DNA from: Bryobacteraceae bacterium
GTDB lineage: Bacteria > Acidobacteriota > Terriglobia > Bryobacterales > Bryobacteraceae
Length of the DNA: 64,000 nucleotides
Direction: 5' to 3'
Assembly (NCBI GenBank): GCA_947458745.1
Contig: CANGYQ010000007.1
Span: forward strand, 1-64,000
The notes under the pieces were generated by a model. It did not search any database, was not told the origin of the DNA, and saw only the letters and a program-made list of their open reading frames with translations. Of the stretch, positions 1 through 8,190 are shown piece after piece. Numbering within the stretch: position 1 is the stretch's first letter; each line of letters begins with the position of its first letter. The position numbers were made by a program, and so were the translations under genes.

Positions 1-144
1 ACGGAAATGGTGATGCCGGGCGACAACGTGCAGATGGAAATCGAGCTGATTACGCCGGTGGCCATGGACAAGGGTCTGCGCTTCGCCATCCGCGAAGGCG
101 GCCGTACGGTGGGCGCGGGCACGGTGTCGGAGATTGTGAACTAG
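1..144 (+). CDS. tuf: Elongation factor Tu, C-terminal end (partial)
   Basis: Only the last 47 codons are in the window. They encode the end of the third beta-barrel domain of EF-Tu, which delivers aminoacyl-tRNA to the ribosome. The residues [22 protein letters not shown] and the final SEIVN are diagnostic. The frame is open from base 1 and ends at TAG 142-144. The order tuf, tRNA-Trp, secE, nusG, rplK is the usual bacterial one. Identity is certain; the start lies outside. Confidence 0.97.
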   Translation, partial: TEMVMPGDNVQMEIELITPVAMDKGLRFAIREGGRTVGAGTVSEIVN

Positions 145-158
145 GGCTGCGGAGCACG

Positions 159-182
159 CGAGCCGCGATCGTAAGGGAGCGG
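159..182 (+). repeat. REP-like dispersed element, copy 1
   Basis: A 24-base segment with the core CGAGCCGCGA and AGGGAGCGG lies just after tuf. It matches 21 of 24 positions of a segment at 44226-44249, about 44 kb away and also intergenic. This copy forms an imperfect hairpin around GTAA. Two non-coding copies suggest a dispersed extragenic palindrome family; its function is unknown. Confidence 0.5.
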
Positions 183-215
183 CTCCTACCCAGTCTGCTA
201 GTACCAAGTTTGTGA

Positions 216-243
216 GCAGGCCGCCTTCGGGCGGCCTTGCTTT
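216..243 (+). terminator. Terminator after tuf
   Basis: A GC-rich stem (219-225 with 230-236, flanked by further pairing) closes a TTCG tetraloop and runs into TTGCTTT. It lies between the tuf stop and the tRNA-Trp gene, as expected for a factor-independent terminator, although the T-tract is short. Confidence 0.6.
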
Positions 244-268
244 GCGTGAAAGTCTGCCGCAAAAGAGT

Positions 269-274
269 TACACT
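269..274 (+). promoter_or_regulatory. Possible -10 element for tRNA-Trp/secE
   Basis: TACACT lies 20 bases upstream of the tRNA and just after the tuf terminator, so it could drive the tRNA-Trp-secE-nusG-rplK unit. No convincing -35 box is visible. Confidence 0.3.
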
Positions 275-294
275 GAAGGAGCGTAAGAAGAAGT

Positions 295-368
295 AGGGGC
301 ATAGGCTAACGGTAAACCTGCGGTCTCCAAAACCGCCTTTGGGGGTTCGAATCCCTCTGCCCCTGCCA
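295..368 (+). tRNA. trpT: tRNA-Trp (CCA anticodon)
   Basis: The acceptor stem AGGGGCA (295-301) pairs with TGCCCCT (358-364), followed by discriminator G and an encoded CCA (366-368). The anticodon stem GCGGT/ACCGC encloses CTCCAAA, giving anticodon CCA. The T-loop is TTCGAAT. It sits directly before secE, a very common arrangement. Confidence 0.97.
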
Positions 369-392
369 TCCCACCGCTTGTCAATTCGAATC

Positions 393-662
393 ATGCAAAA
401 CGAAAATCAGTCAGCTAAAGGTGCGGACGTCGCTTCAGCCAGCCCGGCGACGGGTGTGATGGCTTGGCCGCAGCAGATCAAGGATTATTCGGGCGAACTC
501 CAAATGGAGATGCGCCGCGTGACTTGGCCCAGTTGGAATCAGGTACGGGCCACCACCACGGTGGTGATTGTGTCGGTGTTTGCGTTTTCGGCCTACTTCC
601 GGGTGGTCGATTTTCTGGTAGAGCGGGGTGTCGCCCGCATTTTCTCGACGTTTACGCGCTAG
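393..662 (+). CDS. secE: Preprotein translocase subunit SecE
   Basis: An 89-residue protein of the single-span SecE type, which clamps SecY in the Sec translocon. The conserved amphipathic segment EMRRVTWPSWNQV (about residues 39-51) precedes one membrane helix at about 54-76. The ATG at 393 gives a normal hydrophilic N-terminus; the frame extends upstream only by running through the tRNA gene. No clear ribosome binding site is visible. nusG follows 9 bases later, the standard secE-nusG pairing. Confidence 0.95.
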   Translation: MQNENQSAKGADVASASPATGVMAWPQQIKDYSGELQMEMRRVTWPSWNQVRATTTVVIVSVFAFSAYFRVVDFLVERGVARIFSTFTR

Positions 663-671
663 AGGTAGTCC

Positions 672-1325
672 GTGCCCGAATTTGAAGACATCCCGCAGGA
701 AGAGGCCGCCGTCGCCGTTGCTGACGCCGAAGTGGCGTCGGAGTTGGACGAAGCGACTGGCGACGCTGTTGAGTCAGCCCCGGTTCCGGCTGGTCCGGAG
801 CAGCACTGGTTCATCATCCATACGTACTCGGGCTTTGAGAACAAGGTAGCCGAATCGCTGAAGACCCGTTCGCAGGCCTTCGGCTTTGCGGACCGCCTGG
901 GCCAGGTGCTGATCCCCACCGAAGAAGTGGTGGAACTGAAGAACGGCAAGAAGACGACTTCCAAGCGCATGCTCTATCCCGGTTACGTCATGGTGCAGAT
1001 GACCATGGACGAGGACATGTGGCACCACGTGAAGGAAACGCCGCGGGTGACTGGCTTTGTGGGCGGCGGGTTGAAGCCCGTGCCGCTGACGGCCGATGAA
1101 GTGAATTCGATTCTGTACCGTCAGGCGACCTCCGCTGAGCGTCCGCGCCCGAAGGTCAGCTTCGAGAAGAACGAGAATGTCCGCATCATCGATGGGCCGT
1201 TCAACAACTTCTCGGGCAAGGTGGACGAAGTCAATCCGGAGCGCAACACGTTGCGCGTGATGGTGACGATTTTTGGCCGGTCGACGCCGGTGGAACTCGA
1301 CTTCTTGCAGGTCGAGAAGATTTAA
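672..1325 (+). CDS. nusG: Transcription termination/antitermination factor NusG
   Basis: A 217-residue protein. The NGN domain begins near residue 43 (HWFIIHTYSGFENKVAESL) and carries the RNA polymerase-binding face. A KOW domain closes the protein (FNNFSGKVDEVN, then TPVELDFLQVEKI). An acidic, alanine-rich extension of about 40 residues precedes the NGN domain. The start is GTG at 672 with AGAGG upstream. NusG binds elongating polymerase and links it to Rho or the ribosome. Confidence 0.96.
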   Translation: MPEFEDIPQEEAAVAVADAEVASELDEATGDAVESAPVPAGPEQHWFIIHTYSGFENKVAESLKTRSQAFGFADRLGQVLIPTEEVVELKNGKKTTSKRMLYPGYVMVQMTMDEDMWHHVKETPRVTGFVGGGLKPVPLTADEVNSILYRQATSAERPRPKVSFEKNENVRIIDGPFNNFSGKVDEVNPERNTLRVMVTIFGRSTPVELDFLQVEKI

Positions 1326-1355
1326 CAGCAAAAAGATTTCTAGAGCAGGTAGCAA

Positions 1356-1787
1356 ATGGCAAAGAAAGTAACTGGGCAGGTAAAGCTGCAAATTCCCGCT
1401 GGCAAAGCAACGCCGGCTCCCCCCGTCGGCACGGCGCTGGGCCCGCAGGGCGTCAACATCATGGAGTTCTGCAAGGCCTTCAATGCGAAGACCTCGGCCA
1501 AGGATCAGGAAGGTCTCATCATCCCCGTGGTGATCACCATCTACTCCGACCGCAGCTTCACCTTCATCACCAAGACCCCGCCGGTGGCCATTCTCGTCAA
1601 GCGCGCGCTCAATCTGGCGAAGGGTTCGGCGGAACCGAACAAGAACAAGGTCGGGAAGATCACCTACCAGCAGATGGAAGAGATCGCCAAGATCAAGATG
1701 CCCGATCTGAATTGCTTCACCGTGGAAGCGGCCGTTGAGCAGGTGCGTGGCGCCTGTGTCTCGATGGGCGTCGACGTCATCAATTAG
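1356..1787 (+). CDS. rplK: 50S ribosomal protein L11
   Basis: A 143-residue protein of normal L11 length. The N-terminal domain shows [20 protein letters not shown] with the proline-rich linker and [14 protein letters not shown]. The C-terminal rRNA-binding domain ends SMGVDVIN. L11 forms the GTPase-associated centre of the large subunit. It follows nusG by 30 bases. Unusually, a terminator and unrelated genes follow instead of rplA, so the classical rplKAJL-rpoBC string is interrupted here. Confidence 0.97.
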   Translation: MAKKVTGQVKLQIPAGKATPAPPVGTALGPQGVNIMEFCKAFNAKTSAKDQEGLIIPVVITIYSDRSFTFITKTPPVAILVKRALNLAKGSAEPNKNKVGKITYQQMEEIAKIKMPDLNCFTVEAAVEQVRGACVSMGVDVIN

Positions 1788-1823
1788 GCCCGCCCGGCGC
1801 TTAGGCGCTGCAGTGTTGTTTTG

Positions 1824-1860
1824 AAAGCCCCGTGCCAGCAATGGTGCGGGGCTTTTGGCT
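1824..1860 (+). terminator. Terminator after rplK
   Basis: AAAGCCCCG (1824-1832) pairs perfectly with CGGGGCTTT at 1847-1855, and the 3' side runs into a T-rich tract. It is a strong factor-independent terminator just after rplK and marks the end of the secE-nusG-rplK unit. Confidence 0.85.
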
Positions 1861-1985
1861 TTTGTTTGAGAGCGCGTTGATTGCGCGATCATTCCGGGCC
1901 TTGGACTATCCCTGAAGAATTTCCCACGCGTCAGACCCCGTCCACCGGGCGCCCGTGCGGCTCCCGCTAAACTCAACTGACTGCC

Positions 1986-2399
1986 TTAGCCGCGGAACGG
2001 GTTGATGATCGTGACGCCTTCAACTAGCTGTCCGTGGGACAAGTCTTCGCTGTAAAGCATGTCACACTCGCAGGCAACGGCGGCCGCCACAATGGCACTG
2101 TCCCAGTATGAGAACCCAAACGCTTTGCGAATCGAAAGGGCTTTCTGGAGGACCGCCAGCGTCAGATTCTGGACGCGAAATCGGAGCCATGCGTCAATCA
2201 GCGCTTCGGATTGCTCATGAGTGAGTGCTCCGGACCGGCTGGGGCGTGTCGCCTGGACGTAGAACTCCTGTAGCACCTGAACTGACAACACACCAGCATC
2301 GTCATCCAGGAGTGCGATAGCCCGCTCGCGCTTCAAGCGTTCCTTGGGTGCCGTACTGATCGAGTAGAGCAGAACGTTCGTGTCGAGAAAATGACTCAT
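1986..2399 (-). CDS. vapC: PIN-domain toxin, VapC-like ribonuclease
   Basis: A 137-residue single PIN domain. The expected acidic residues are present: D6 in FLDTNVLLY, E45 in LQEFY, D100 in YWDSAIVAAA and D119 in YSEDL. PIN toxins use these to bind metal and cut RNA. The start codon overlaps the antitoxin stop by 4 bases (2396-2399), so the pair is translationally coupled. The target RNA cannot be told from sequence. Confidence 0.88.
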   Translation of the reverse strand: MSHFLDTNVLLYSISTAPKERLKRERAIALLDDDAGVLSVQVLQEFYVQATRPSRSGALTHEQSEALIDAWLRFRVQNLTLAVLQKALSIRKAFGFSYWDSAIVAAAVACECDMLYSEDLSHGQLVEGVTIINPFRG

Positions 2400-2632
2400 C
2401 GTGACCGGTCGTATACGTCGTCTCGCGACAGCCGCCGTTCCGCGCTGAAGCCCTGAATCTGGCTTCTAACCTCGCGCTCCAGGCGCTTTCGGCGTTCCGT
2501 GTCGGTTTCGCCCGCAGCCACTTGCGTCAAGTATGCTTTCACCATGGCGGAAATAGATGTGTCGCGCTCCGCCGCGGCAATTCGGGCCCGCTTATAGGTT
2601 TCATCATCCACCGCTACTGTGATATTGCGCAT
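2396..2632 (-). CDS. vapB: Ribbon-helix-helix antitoxin, VapB-like
   Basis: A 78-residue protein. The first 40 residues form a ribbon-helix-helix DNA-binding unit (ITVAVDDETYKRAR, then ISAMVKAYL). The charged tail is the likely toxin-binding part. It precedes the PIN gene, the usual order in vapBC operons. Such antitoxins normally repress their own operon. TACTGT lies 5 bases before the ATG on this strand, a possible -10 element for a nearly leaderless transcript. Confidence 0.82.
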   Translation of the reverse strand: MRNITVAVDDETYKRARIAAAERDTSISAMVKAYLTQVAAGETDTERRKRLEREVRSQIQGFSAERRLSRDDVYDRSR

Positions 2633-2720
2633 GTTCCACAGTATTACAGATTCTCAGGGTGATGGTGTTGCTGGTTTGGGCTGACCCTCGATGTGAATGC
2701 GGGGTGTAAGATGAAGAAGA

Positions 2721-2966
2721 ATGAACGCGGCCAGTCCAGTGTATTTTGAGATCATCGACTTCATCGCGGCTGGGACAACGCCGGAAATGATCGTGGGCTT
2801 CCGGCCCTCGTCTGATGCTCAGAATCGGGTTGAAGAATTGATTGAGCGGGAGAAGGAATCCGCTCTTTCACCGGACGAAAAGGCCGAGCTTGACCATTTC
2901 ATGGAGCTGGAGCATATCCTCAGGATGGCGAAGGCAAAAGCCCGGCTGATTTCCTCGCGTGGCTAG
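2721..2966 (+). CDS. Small conserved protein preceding the HNH endonuclease
   Basis: An 81-residue acidic, helical protein. The segment IIDFIAAGTTPEMIVGFRPS followed by LSPDEKAELDHFMELEHILRMAKAKAR resembles small proteins that, from memory, sit before HNH nuclease genes in cyanobacteria and other bacteria. The HNH gene starts 8 bases before this stop, so the two are coupled. TAAGAT lies 8 bases before the ATG. The function is unknown; it could be a partner or antidote of the HNH protein. Confidence 0.7.
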   Translation: MNAASPVYFEIIDFIAAGTTPEMIVGFRPSSDAQNRVEELIEREKESALSPDEKAELDHFMELEHILRMAKAKARLISSRG

Positions 2967-3354
2967 TGACATCACGGTCGAACTCCGTGCGGAGGTGGCC
3001 CGCCGGGCCGAGTACCGTTGCGAGTATTGCGGCATCCATGAGCATGAGGCAGGCTTTGCCCACCAAGTGGATCACATCATCAGCCGCAAGCATGGCGGTT
3101 CCTCGGCTTCCCTCAACTTGGCGTATGCCTGCCTGCTATACAACCGGTACAAAGGCACCGACTTGGCCTCCATTGATCCTGAATCAGGGGAGCCGGTTCG
3201 TCTTTTCCATCCCCGCCGGGACCTGTGGACGGACCATTTCTTGCTGGAGTCCCATCGTGTGGTTGGTCTCAGTGGACCCGGACGGGCAACGGTTCAGGTG
3301 CTGCGGTTGAACGCCCCGGAGCGAATTGCGGAGCGGAAATTGATTGCTCGATAG
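2959..3354 (+). CDS. HNH endonuclease-like protein with one zinc ligand replaced
   Basis: A 131-residue HNH protein starting at GTG 2959 inside the end of the previous gene. It shows CEYC (C21, C24), VDHIISRKHGG with D38/H39, and the NL...C...N core. Family members, as I recall them, have a second C-x-x-C pair before the final Asn. Here C58 is present but the partner is Y61 (codon TAC at 3139-3141), one base from a Cys codon. Zinc binding, and perhaps activity, may be impaired. The C-terminal FHPRRDLWTDHF segment is typical of the family. Confidence 0.78.
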   Translation: MASDITVELRAEVARRAEYRCEYCGIHEHEAGFAHQVDHIISRKHGGSSASLNLAYACLLYNRYKGTDLASIDPESGEPVRLFHPRRDLWTDHFLLESHRVVGLSGPGRATVQVLRLNAPERIAERKLIAR

Positions 3355-3528
3355 CCCGCCCGCAATTGAAGTTTTCGCTGCGACCCTTTGTCGTCTGGAC
3401 TGGTCAGTCGTGCTGGCTCTTGCCGGCTGAAAGAAGGGGCTAGCTATAAGCCGCACTTCTCACGCTCCCGCTGGTGCTGCTGTTCCTGAGCCAGTACAAT
3501 AAAAGTCTCCCCCGAGGCGTAGCCTGCT

Positions 3529-6500
3529 ATGTCCAATACGCCCTTCGTTCACCTCCATTGCCATACCGACTATTCGCTGCTTGACGGCGCGTGCGAGATT
3601 TCTCAGTTGATGAAAGTGGCCGAGCAGCAGAAGATGCCGGCGCTGGCCATGACGGACCACGGCAACCTGTTCGGCGGCGTCGAGTTCTACAACAAGGCCA
3701 ACGAAAAGGGCATCCTTCCGGTGATCGGCTGCGAGATGTATGTCACGCAGAAGGGCGTGGCGGACCGGTCGGAGTCCAATCGGTACAACCACCTGGTGCT
3801 GCTGTGCGAGAACCAGGAAGGCTACCGCAATCTGATCCAGCTGGTATCCAGCGGCTACCTGGACGGCTTCTATTACAAGCCGCGGATCGACAAGGATCTG
3901 CTCGCCAAGCACACCAAGGGCCTGATCTGTCTGTCGGCCTGCCTACGCGGCGATGTCAATGAGGCGTTGATCGACGGCAAGTATGACGAAGCCAAGCGCC
4001 TGGCCTATGAGTATCAGGACATGTTCGGGAAAGAGAACTACTTTCTCGAAATTCAGGACCATGGCCTGGACAAAGACCGGCAATTGATCCCGGAACTGAA
4101 GCGCCTGTCGCTCGATAGCGGCATCCCGTTGGTGGCCACCAATGATGCGCACTACCTGACGCATGGCCACGCCCGGTCACACGAGATCATGCTGTGCATC
4201 CAGACCGGCAAGACCATCTCGGACGTCAACCGTATGCGCTTCGACACCGAAGCGTTCCACATCCGCAGCAAGGCCGAGATGGAGGCGCTGTTTGGGGACA
4301 CGCCCCAAGCGCTGGACATCACCTGGGAGATCGCGCAGCGGTGCAAGCTGAAGCTGGAGAAGGTGAAGGAGCCCTTCCCCCGGTTCCCGATTCCCCCCGA
4401 CCATACCATCGACACCTACTTTGAATGGGTGGCGCGGCAGGGCTTTGAGAACCGGTTGCATCGCCTGCAACTCGATGCTGATCGTGGACTGCTGAAGCAC
4501 CCGATTGAGGCCTACCGGGAGCGGCTGAACCTGGAGATCAAGCTGATCCAGCAGATGAAGTTCTCTGGCTACTTCCTGATCGTCTGGGACTTTATCCGCT
4601 ACGCCAAGGACCGCAGGATTCCCGTCGGCCCGGGACGCGGTTCGGCGGCCGGGTCGCTAGTGGGCTACTCGATGGCCATCACCGACGTGGACCCGCTGCA
4701 ATACGGTTTGCTGTTTGAGCGCTTCCTGAACCCGGAACGCATTTCGATGCCCGACATCGATATCGACTTCTGCACCCGCGGCCGGGGCGACGTGATCAAG
4801 TACGTCACCGAAAAGTATGGCCGGGAGCAGGTGGCGCAGATCATCACCTTCGGCACCATGGGCGCCAAAGCGGCCATCAAGGATGTGGCGCGCGCACTCG
4901 AGTTAACGTTCGCCGAATCCGACAAGCTGACCAAGCTGGTGCCGGGCGTGCTGAACATCAAGCTGGAAGAAGCGCTGAAGCAGGAACCCGGCTTTGAGGA
5001 AGCGGCCAAGAAAGATCCGCGCGTGCGGGAGGTGCTGGATGTCGCGCAGCGCCTGGAAGGCATGGCACGCAACGCCAGCGTACACGCCGCGGGCGTCGTC
5101 ATCTCACCGCTGCCACTGAAGCACATCGTCCCGCTGTACAAGACCAACAAGGACGAAATCGTCACCCAGTACGACATGAACGGGCTGGAGAAGCTCGGCC
5201 TGTTGAAGATGGACTTTCTGGGCCTGACCACCCTGACCATCATTGACGACGCGCAGAAGTTGATCCGGAAGTACCGTGGCGTCGACATCGTGCTGGACCA
5301 GTTGCCGCTGGATGATGAGAAGACCTACCAGTTGTTCACGGACGCGTTCACGGCCGGGGTGTTCCAGTTTGAATCGCCCGGCATGCGTGACGTGCTGCGG
5401 CGCTACCGGCCTTCGCGCTTGGAAGATTTGTGCGCGCTGAACGCGCTCTATCGGCCGGGTCCGCTGAAAGGCGGGGTGGTCGATGACTTCATCAACCGCA
5501 AGCATGGGCTATCGGAGGTGGTCTACGATCCGCCCATTCTGAAGCAGATTCTCGAAGAGACCTATGGCGTCATGCTCTACCAGGAGCAGGTGATGCAGGT
5601 GGCCAACCTGATGGCCGGCTATTCGCTCGGCGAAGCCGACATGCTGCGCCGCGCCATGGGTAAGAAGAAGGCCGAAGAGATGGCCGCTCAGCGCGACCGT
5701 TTCATGTCGGGAGCCAAAGAGAAGGGCTTTGCGCCCAAGAAGGCCGAGAAGATTTTCGACCTGATGGCGCAGTTTGCCGAATACGGCTTCAACAAGTCGC
5801 ATTCGGCCGCCTATGGCTATCTGGCGTACTTGACCGGCTACTTGAAGGCCAACTTCCCGGTCGAGTTTATGAGTGCGCTGCTCACCTCAGAAACCGGCAA
5901 CACGGCCAAGGTGGTGAAGTACATCGCCGAATGCCGGGGCATGGGGATTGAGGTGCTGCCGCCGGACGTCAACCATTCCGACAACGATTTCACGCCCGAT
6001 GGCGACGCCATCCGCTTCGGCATGGGCGCGGTGAAGAATGTGGGCGGCGGAGCGGTGGAGGCGATCGTCAAGGCGCGGGCCGAGCATGGTGCCTTCAAGA
6101 GCATCTTCAAGTTCTGCGAACAAACAGATATGTCGCAGGTGAACCGGCGCGTGATGGAATCGCTGATCAAAGCCGGGGCGATGGATAGCTTGGGGGGCAC
6201 ACGCTCGCAGCTGATGGCCGTGCTGGATTCCGCCATTGAGACGGGCGTCCGCGCCCAGCGCGATCGCGCCAGCGGCCAATCGGGCCTGTTCGGCGGCCTG
6301 CTGGCGGAAGTGGAGCATCCGGAACCCGCGCTCCCGAAAGTGCCGGACTGGCTACCGAATGAGAAGTTGCTGGGCGAAAAGGAAGTGTTGGGCTACTACA
6401 TCACCGGCCATCCGCTGGACCAGTTCAAGGACCGGATCTATGACCTGCGCACGCACACTACGGCCACGCTGGAAGGCCTGGCACGCGGCGTGGAGGTGAA

Positions 6501-6984
6501 GCTGTGCGCCATCGTCACCGGCATCCAGCGCAAGCGCAAACAGGACGGCACGCCGTGGGCGGCGCTGCGGATTGAGGATCACGAAGGATCGCTGGAAGGT
6601 GTCACCTTCAGCAGCATCTACCCGCAGGTACAGCAGTTCTTGATCGAAGACAAAGCGGTGCTCATCCGGGGCTTGGTGCTGCCGGAAGAAAGCGGGCCGC
6701 CCAAGGTTTCTGTGCAAGATATCGTCCCGCTGGAAAATGCTCGCGTCAACCTGGCCAGCCTGATTGCAGTGAAGGTCCGCATGGGCAAGAACGGCATCGA
6801 TAAAGCAGCGGAGTTGCAGAGCCTGTTCGCCCGCAAGCCGGGCGATGCCCAGGTGCGCTTGAAACTGGAAAAGCCGCGTGACTTCACCGTCACCATGGAC
6901 ATCAGCGCCCGCATCCGGCCCGATCGCGAGTTCCGGCAGGAGATTGAGCGGATCTGTGGCCCGGAATCGTTTGAAGTGATGTAG
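3529..6984 (+). CDS. dnaE: DNA polymerase III subunit alpha
   Basis: A full-length 1151-residue replicative polymerase. The N-terminal PHP domain begins HLHCHTDYSLLDGA. The palm carries PDIDIDF with catalytic D409 and D411. The middle shows RPGPLKGG and the finger segment AEYGFNKSHSAAYG. QSGLF near residue 919 is a candidate beta-clamp motif. The C-terminal third holds an OB fold (VEVKLCAIVTGI). It is DnaE-type rather than PolC. ATG 3529 has GAGG 12 bases upstream, and TACAAT at 3495-3500 is a plausible -10 element. Confidence 0.97.
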   Translation: MSNTPFVHLHCHTDYSLLDGACEISQLMKVAEQQKMPALAMTDHGNLFGGVEFYNKANEKGILPVIGCEMYVTQKGVADRSESNRYNHLVLLCENQEGYRNLIQLVSSGYLDGFYYKPRIDKDLLAKHTKGLICLSACLRGDVNEALIDGKYDEAKRLAYEYQDMFGKENYFLEIQDHGLDKDRQLIPELKRLSLDSGIPLVATNDAHYLTHGHARSHEIMLCIQTGKTISDVNRMRFDTEAFHIRSKAEMEALFGDTPQALDITWEIAQRCKLKLEKVKEPFPRFPIPPDHTIDTYFEWVARQGFENRLHRLQLDADRGLLKHPIEAYRERLNLEIKLIQQMKFSGYFLIVWDFIRYAKDRRIPVGPGRGSAAGSLVGYSMAITDVDPLQYGLLFERFLNPERISMPDIDIDFCTRGRGDVIKYVTEKYGREQVAQIITFGTMGAKAAIKDVARALELTFAESDKLTKLVPGVLNIKLEEALKQEPGFEEAAKKDPRVREVLDVAQRLEGMARNASVHAAGVVISPLPLKHIVPLYKTNKDEIVTQYDMNGLEKLGLLKMDFLGLTTLTIIDDAQKLIRKYRGVDIVLDQLPLDDEKTYQLFTDAFTAGVFQFESPGMRDVLRRYRPSRLEDLCALNALYRPGPLKGGVVDDFINRKHGLSEVVYDPPILKQILEETYGVMLYQEQVMQVANLMAGYSLGEADMLRRAMGKKKAEEMAAQRDRFMSGAKEKGFAPKKAEKIFDLMAQFAEYGFNKSHSAAYGYLAYLTGYLKANFPVEFMSALLTSETGNTAKVVKYIAECRGMGIEVLPPDVNHSDNDFTPDGDAIRFGMGAVKNVGGGAVEAIVKARAEHGAFKSIFKFCEQTDMSQVNRRVMESLIKAGAMDSLGGTRSQLMAVLDSAIETGVRAQRDRASGQSGLFGGLLAEVEHPEPALPKVPDWLPNEKLLGEKEVLGYYITGHPLDQFKDRIYDLRTHTTATLEGLARGVEVKLCAIVTGIQRKRKQDGTPWAALRIEDHEGSLEGVTFSSIYPQVQQFLIEDKAVLIRGLVLPEESGPPKVSVQDIVPLENARVNLASLIAVKVRMGKNGIDKAAELQSLFARKPGDAQVRLKLEKPRDFTVTMDISARIRPDREFRQEIERICGPESFEVM

Positions 6985-7032
6985 TGCGGAGCGGAATCGG
7001 TCCGAAAGGCCCCAGAAGATCAACGAAGAAGA

Positions 7033-7121
7033 TGGTGGACAGGGAAGGATTCGAACCTTCGTACGTCGCAAGGACGGGCAGATTTACAGTCTGCTGCCAT
7101 TAACCACTCGGCCACCTGTCC
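7033..7121 (-). tRNA. tyrT: tRNA-Tyr (GTA anticodon)
   Basis: Read on the minus strand, GGACAGG pairs with CCTGTCC, followed by discriminator A and an encoded CCA (7033-7035). The anticodon loop CTGTAAA gives GTA. A long variable arm makes it a class II tRNA, and the T-loop is TTCGAAT. It lies opposite and just beyond dnaE. Confidence 0.96.
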
Positions 7122-7304
7122 AGGTTTTTTAGTACGCAATCCTCCGGCTCGTACTGGACCAGAGGGATTTCACATCCGGAAGGACCTTGAGAGACGGGCA
7201 CGGCGTACCGCCGCTAGAACTCCAGATTAACAAAGCGTGAAGCGCACCGCAATTGACGTAGGCTGATCATGCCAATACTGAGGCCCGAACCTTCATCGAG
7301 CCCG

Positions 7305-8168
7305 CTACTCCACCTGCCCCCGCGACCACTTCAGCGCCAACTCCAGAGCATCCAGCGTGATATCCAGCAGCGGCTCATTCCGACCGGCATGGCCTTGCGG
7401 GCCGGCCACGAAGTCGTGATAGCCATTCTCAAAAATGTCCAGCCGCACGCGCTTCTGCGCCTTGGCCATCTCCTCATGCGTCCTCTGCGCGACAACCATC
7501 AACGAATCGGCCGTCCCCACCAGCAGCAGCAGAGGCGTTGAGACGGTAGCCAAATGCCGCGCCGTCAGGTCGGCATCCACCGTCTTGCCATCGCGCGACA
7601 TGCCGAAGTAGGCCATCGGAGCGCCCGCACCCAGCACCGCCCGCCACGGCTTCGCACGCGACAGCAAGTGCATCGTGACACTGCCGCCCAATGAGACGCC
7701 ATAGACGGTGATGCGGTCTTTGTTCACGTAGGGCAGGGCCGAAACATGCTCATAGACGGCCACGGCATCGTCAGCATAGGTGGCCTGCTTTTCATTCAAC
7801 GGCGTGCCCAGATCAGCCCCCACCGGATGCCGATAGTCAGCCACCACCACCACGAAGCCCTCCTGCAAGAACCGCTCCCACAAGGGCCCGCCGGTGGACC
7901 CGCTGGACCACTCCACCAGCTTCTCCATGCCCCGCCCGCCGGGGGCGCCGTGAAAGTAGAGCAACACCGGAAACGGCCCGTCCCCCTTGGGCTTCCGCAT
8001 CGCCGCGGCGACATAGAGCCCGTCCTTGGACTTGATCCAGGTCTTCATCACTGGCGACTCCGCCTCACTCACCACGCGGATGTACTTCGAGTGCGGCAGC
8101 TCTTTGCCGCCAGGGTGTTGATGGACTTCAGCCAGGGTCATGAGGGAGAGGATGGTGCCAACCAGCAT
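7305..8168 (-). CDS. Exported alpha/beta hydrolase (dienelactone hydrolase/prolyl peptidase type)
   Basis: A 287-residue protein from ATG 8168, with a short hydrophobic N-terminus (MLVGTILSLMTLAEV) suggesting export. The fold markers are YFHGAPGG (oxyanion region), nucleophile elbow GVSLGG, acid GTADSL and histidine NGYHDF. The substrate is not evident. An ATG 24 bases further upstream (8192) overlaps the divergent gene's own start. ATG 8168 is preferred because TATGTT lies exactly 6 bases before it. Confidence 0.8.
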   Translation of the reverse strand: MLVGTILSLMTLAEVHQHPGGKELPHSKYIRVVSEAESPVMKTWIKSKDGLYVAAAMRKPKGDGPFPVLLYFHGAPGGRGMEKLVEWSSGSTGGPLWERFLQEGFVVVVADYRHPVGADLGTPLNEKQATYADDAVAVYEHVSALPYVNKDRITVYGVSLGGSVTMHLLSRAKPWRAVLGAGAPMAYFGMSRDGKTVDADLTARHLATVSTPLLLLVGTADSLMVVAQRTHEEMAKAQKRVRLDIFENGYHDFVAGPQGHAGRNEPLLDITLDALELALKWSRGQVE

Positions 8169-8174
8169 GGCTTG

Positions 8175-8184
8175 AACATACAAT
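8175..8184. promoter_or_regulatory. Overlapping divergent -10 elements in a 22-bp intergenic region
   Basis: On the minus strand TATGTT (8180-8175) lies 6 bases before ATG 8168. On the plus strand TACAAT (8179-8184) lies 6 bases before ATG 8191. The two hexamers share bases 8179-8180. Both positions fit transcription starting at the initiation codon. No ribosome binding site is visible on either side. Confidence 0.5.
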
Positions 8185-8190
8185 AACGGC

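Noticed and set aside
774-1976. A 400-codon open frame on the minus strand across nusG and rplK
   Set aside because: It is antisense to two unmistakable genes, has low-complexity His/Arg/Leu-rich content, and arises from high GC codon usage.
7122-7304. A coding gene between tRNA-Tyr and the exported hydrolase
   Set aside because: Frames here are short and lack start signals; nothing recognisable was found.
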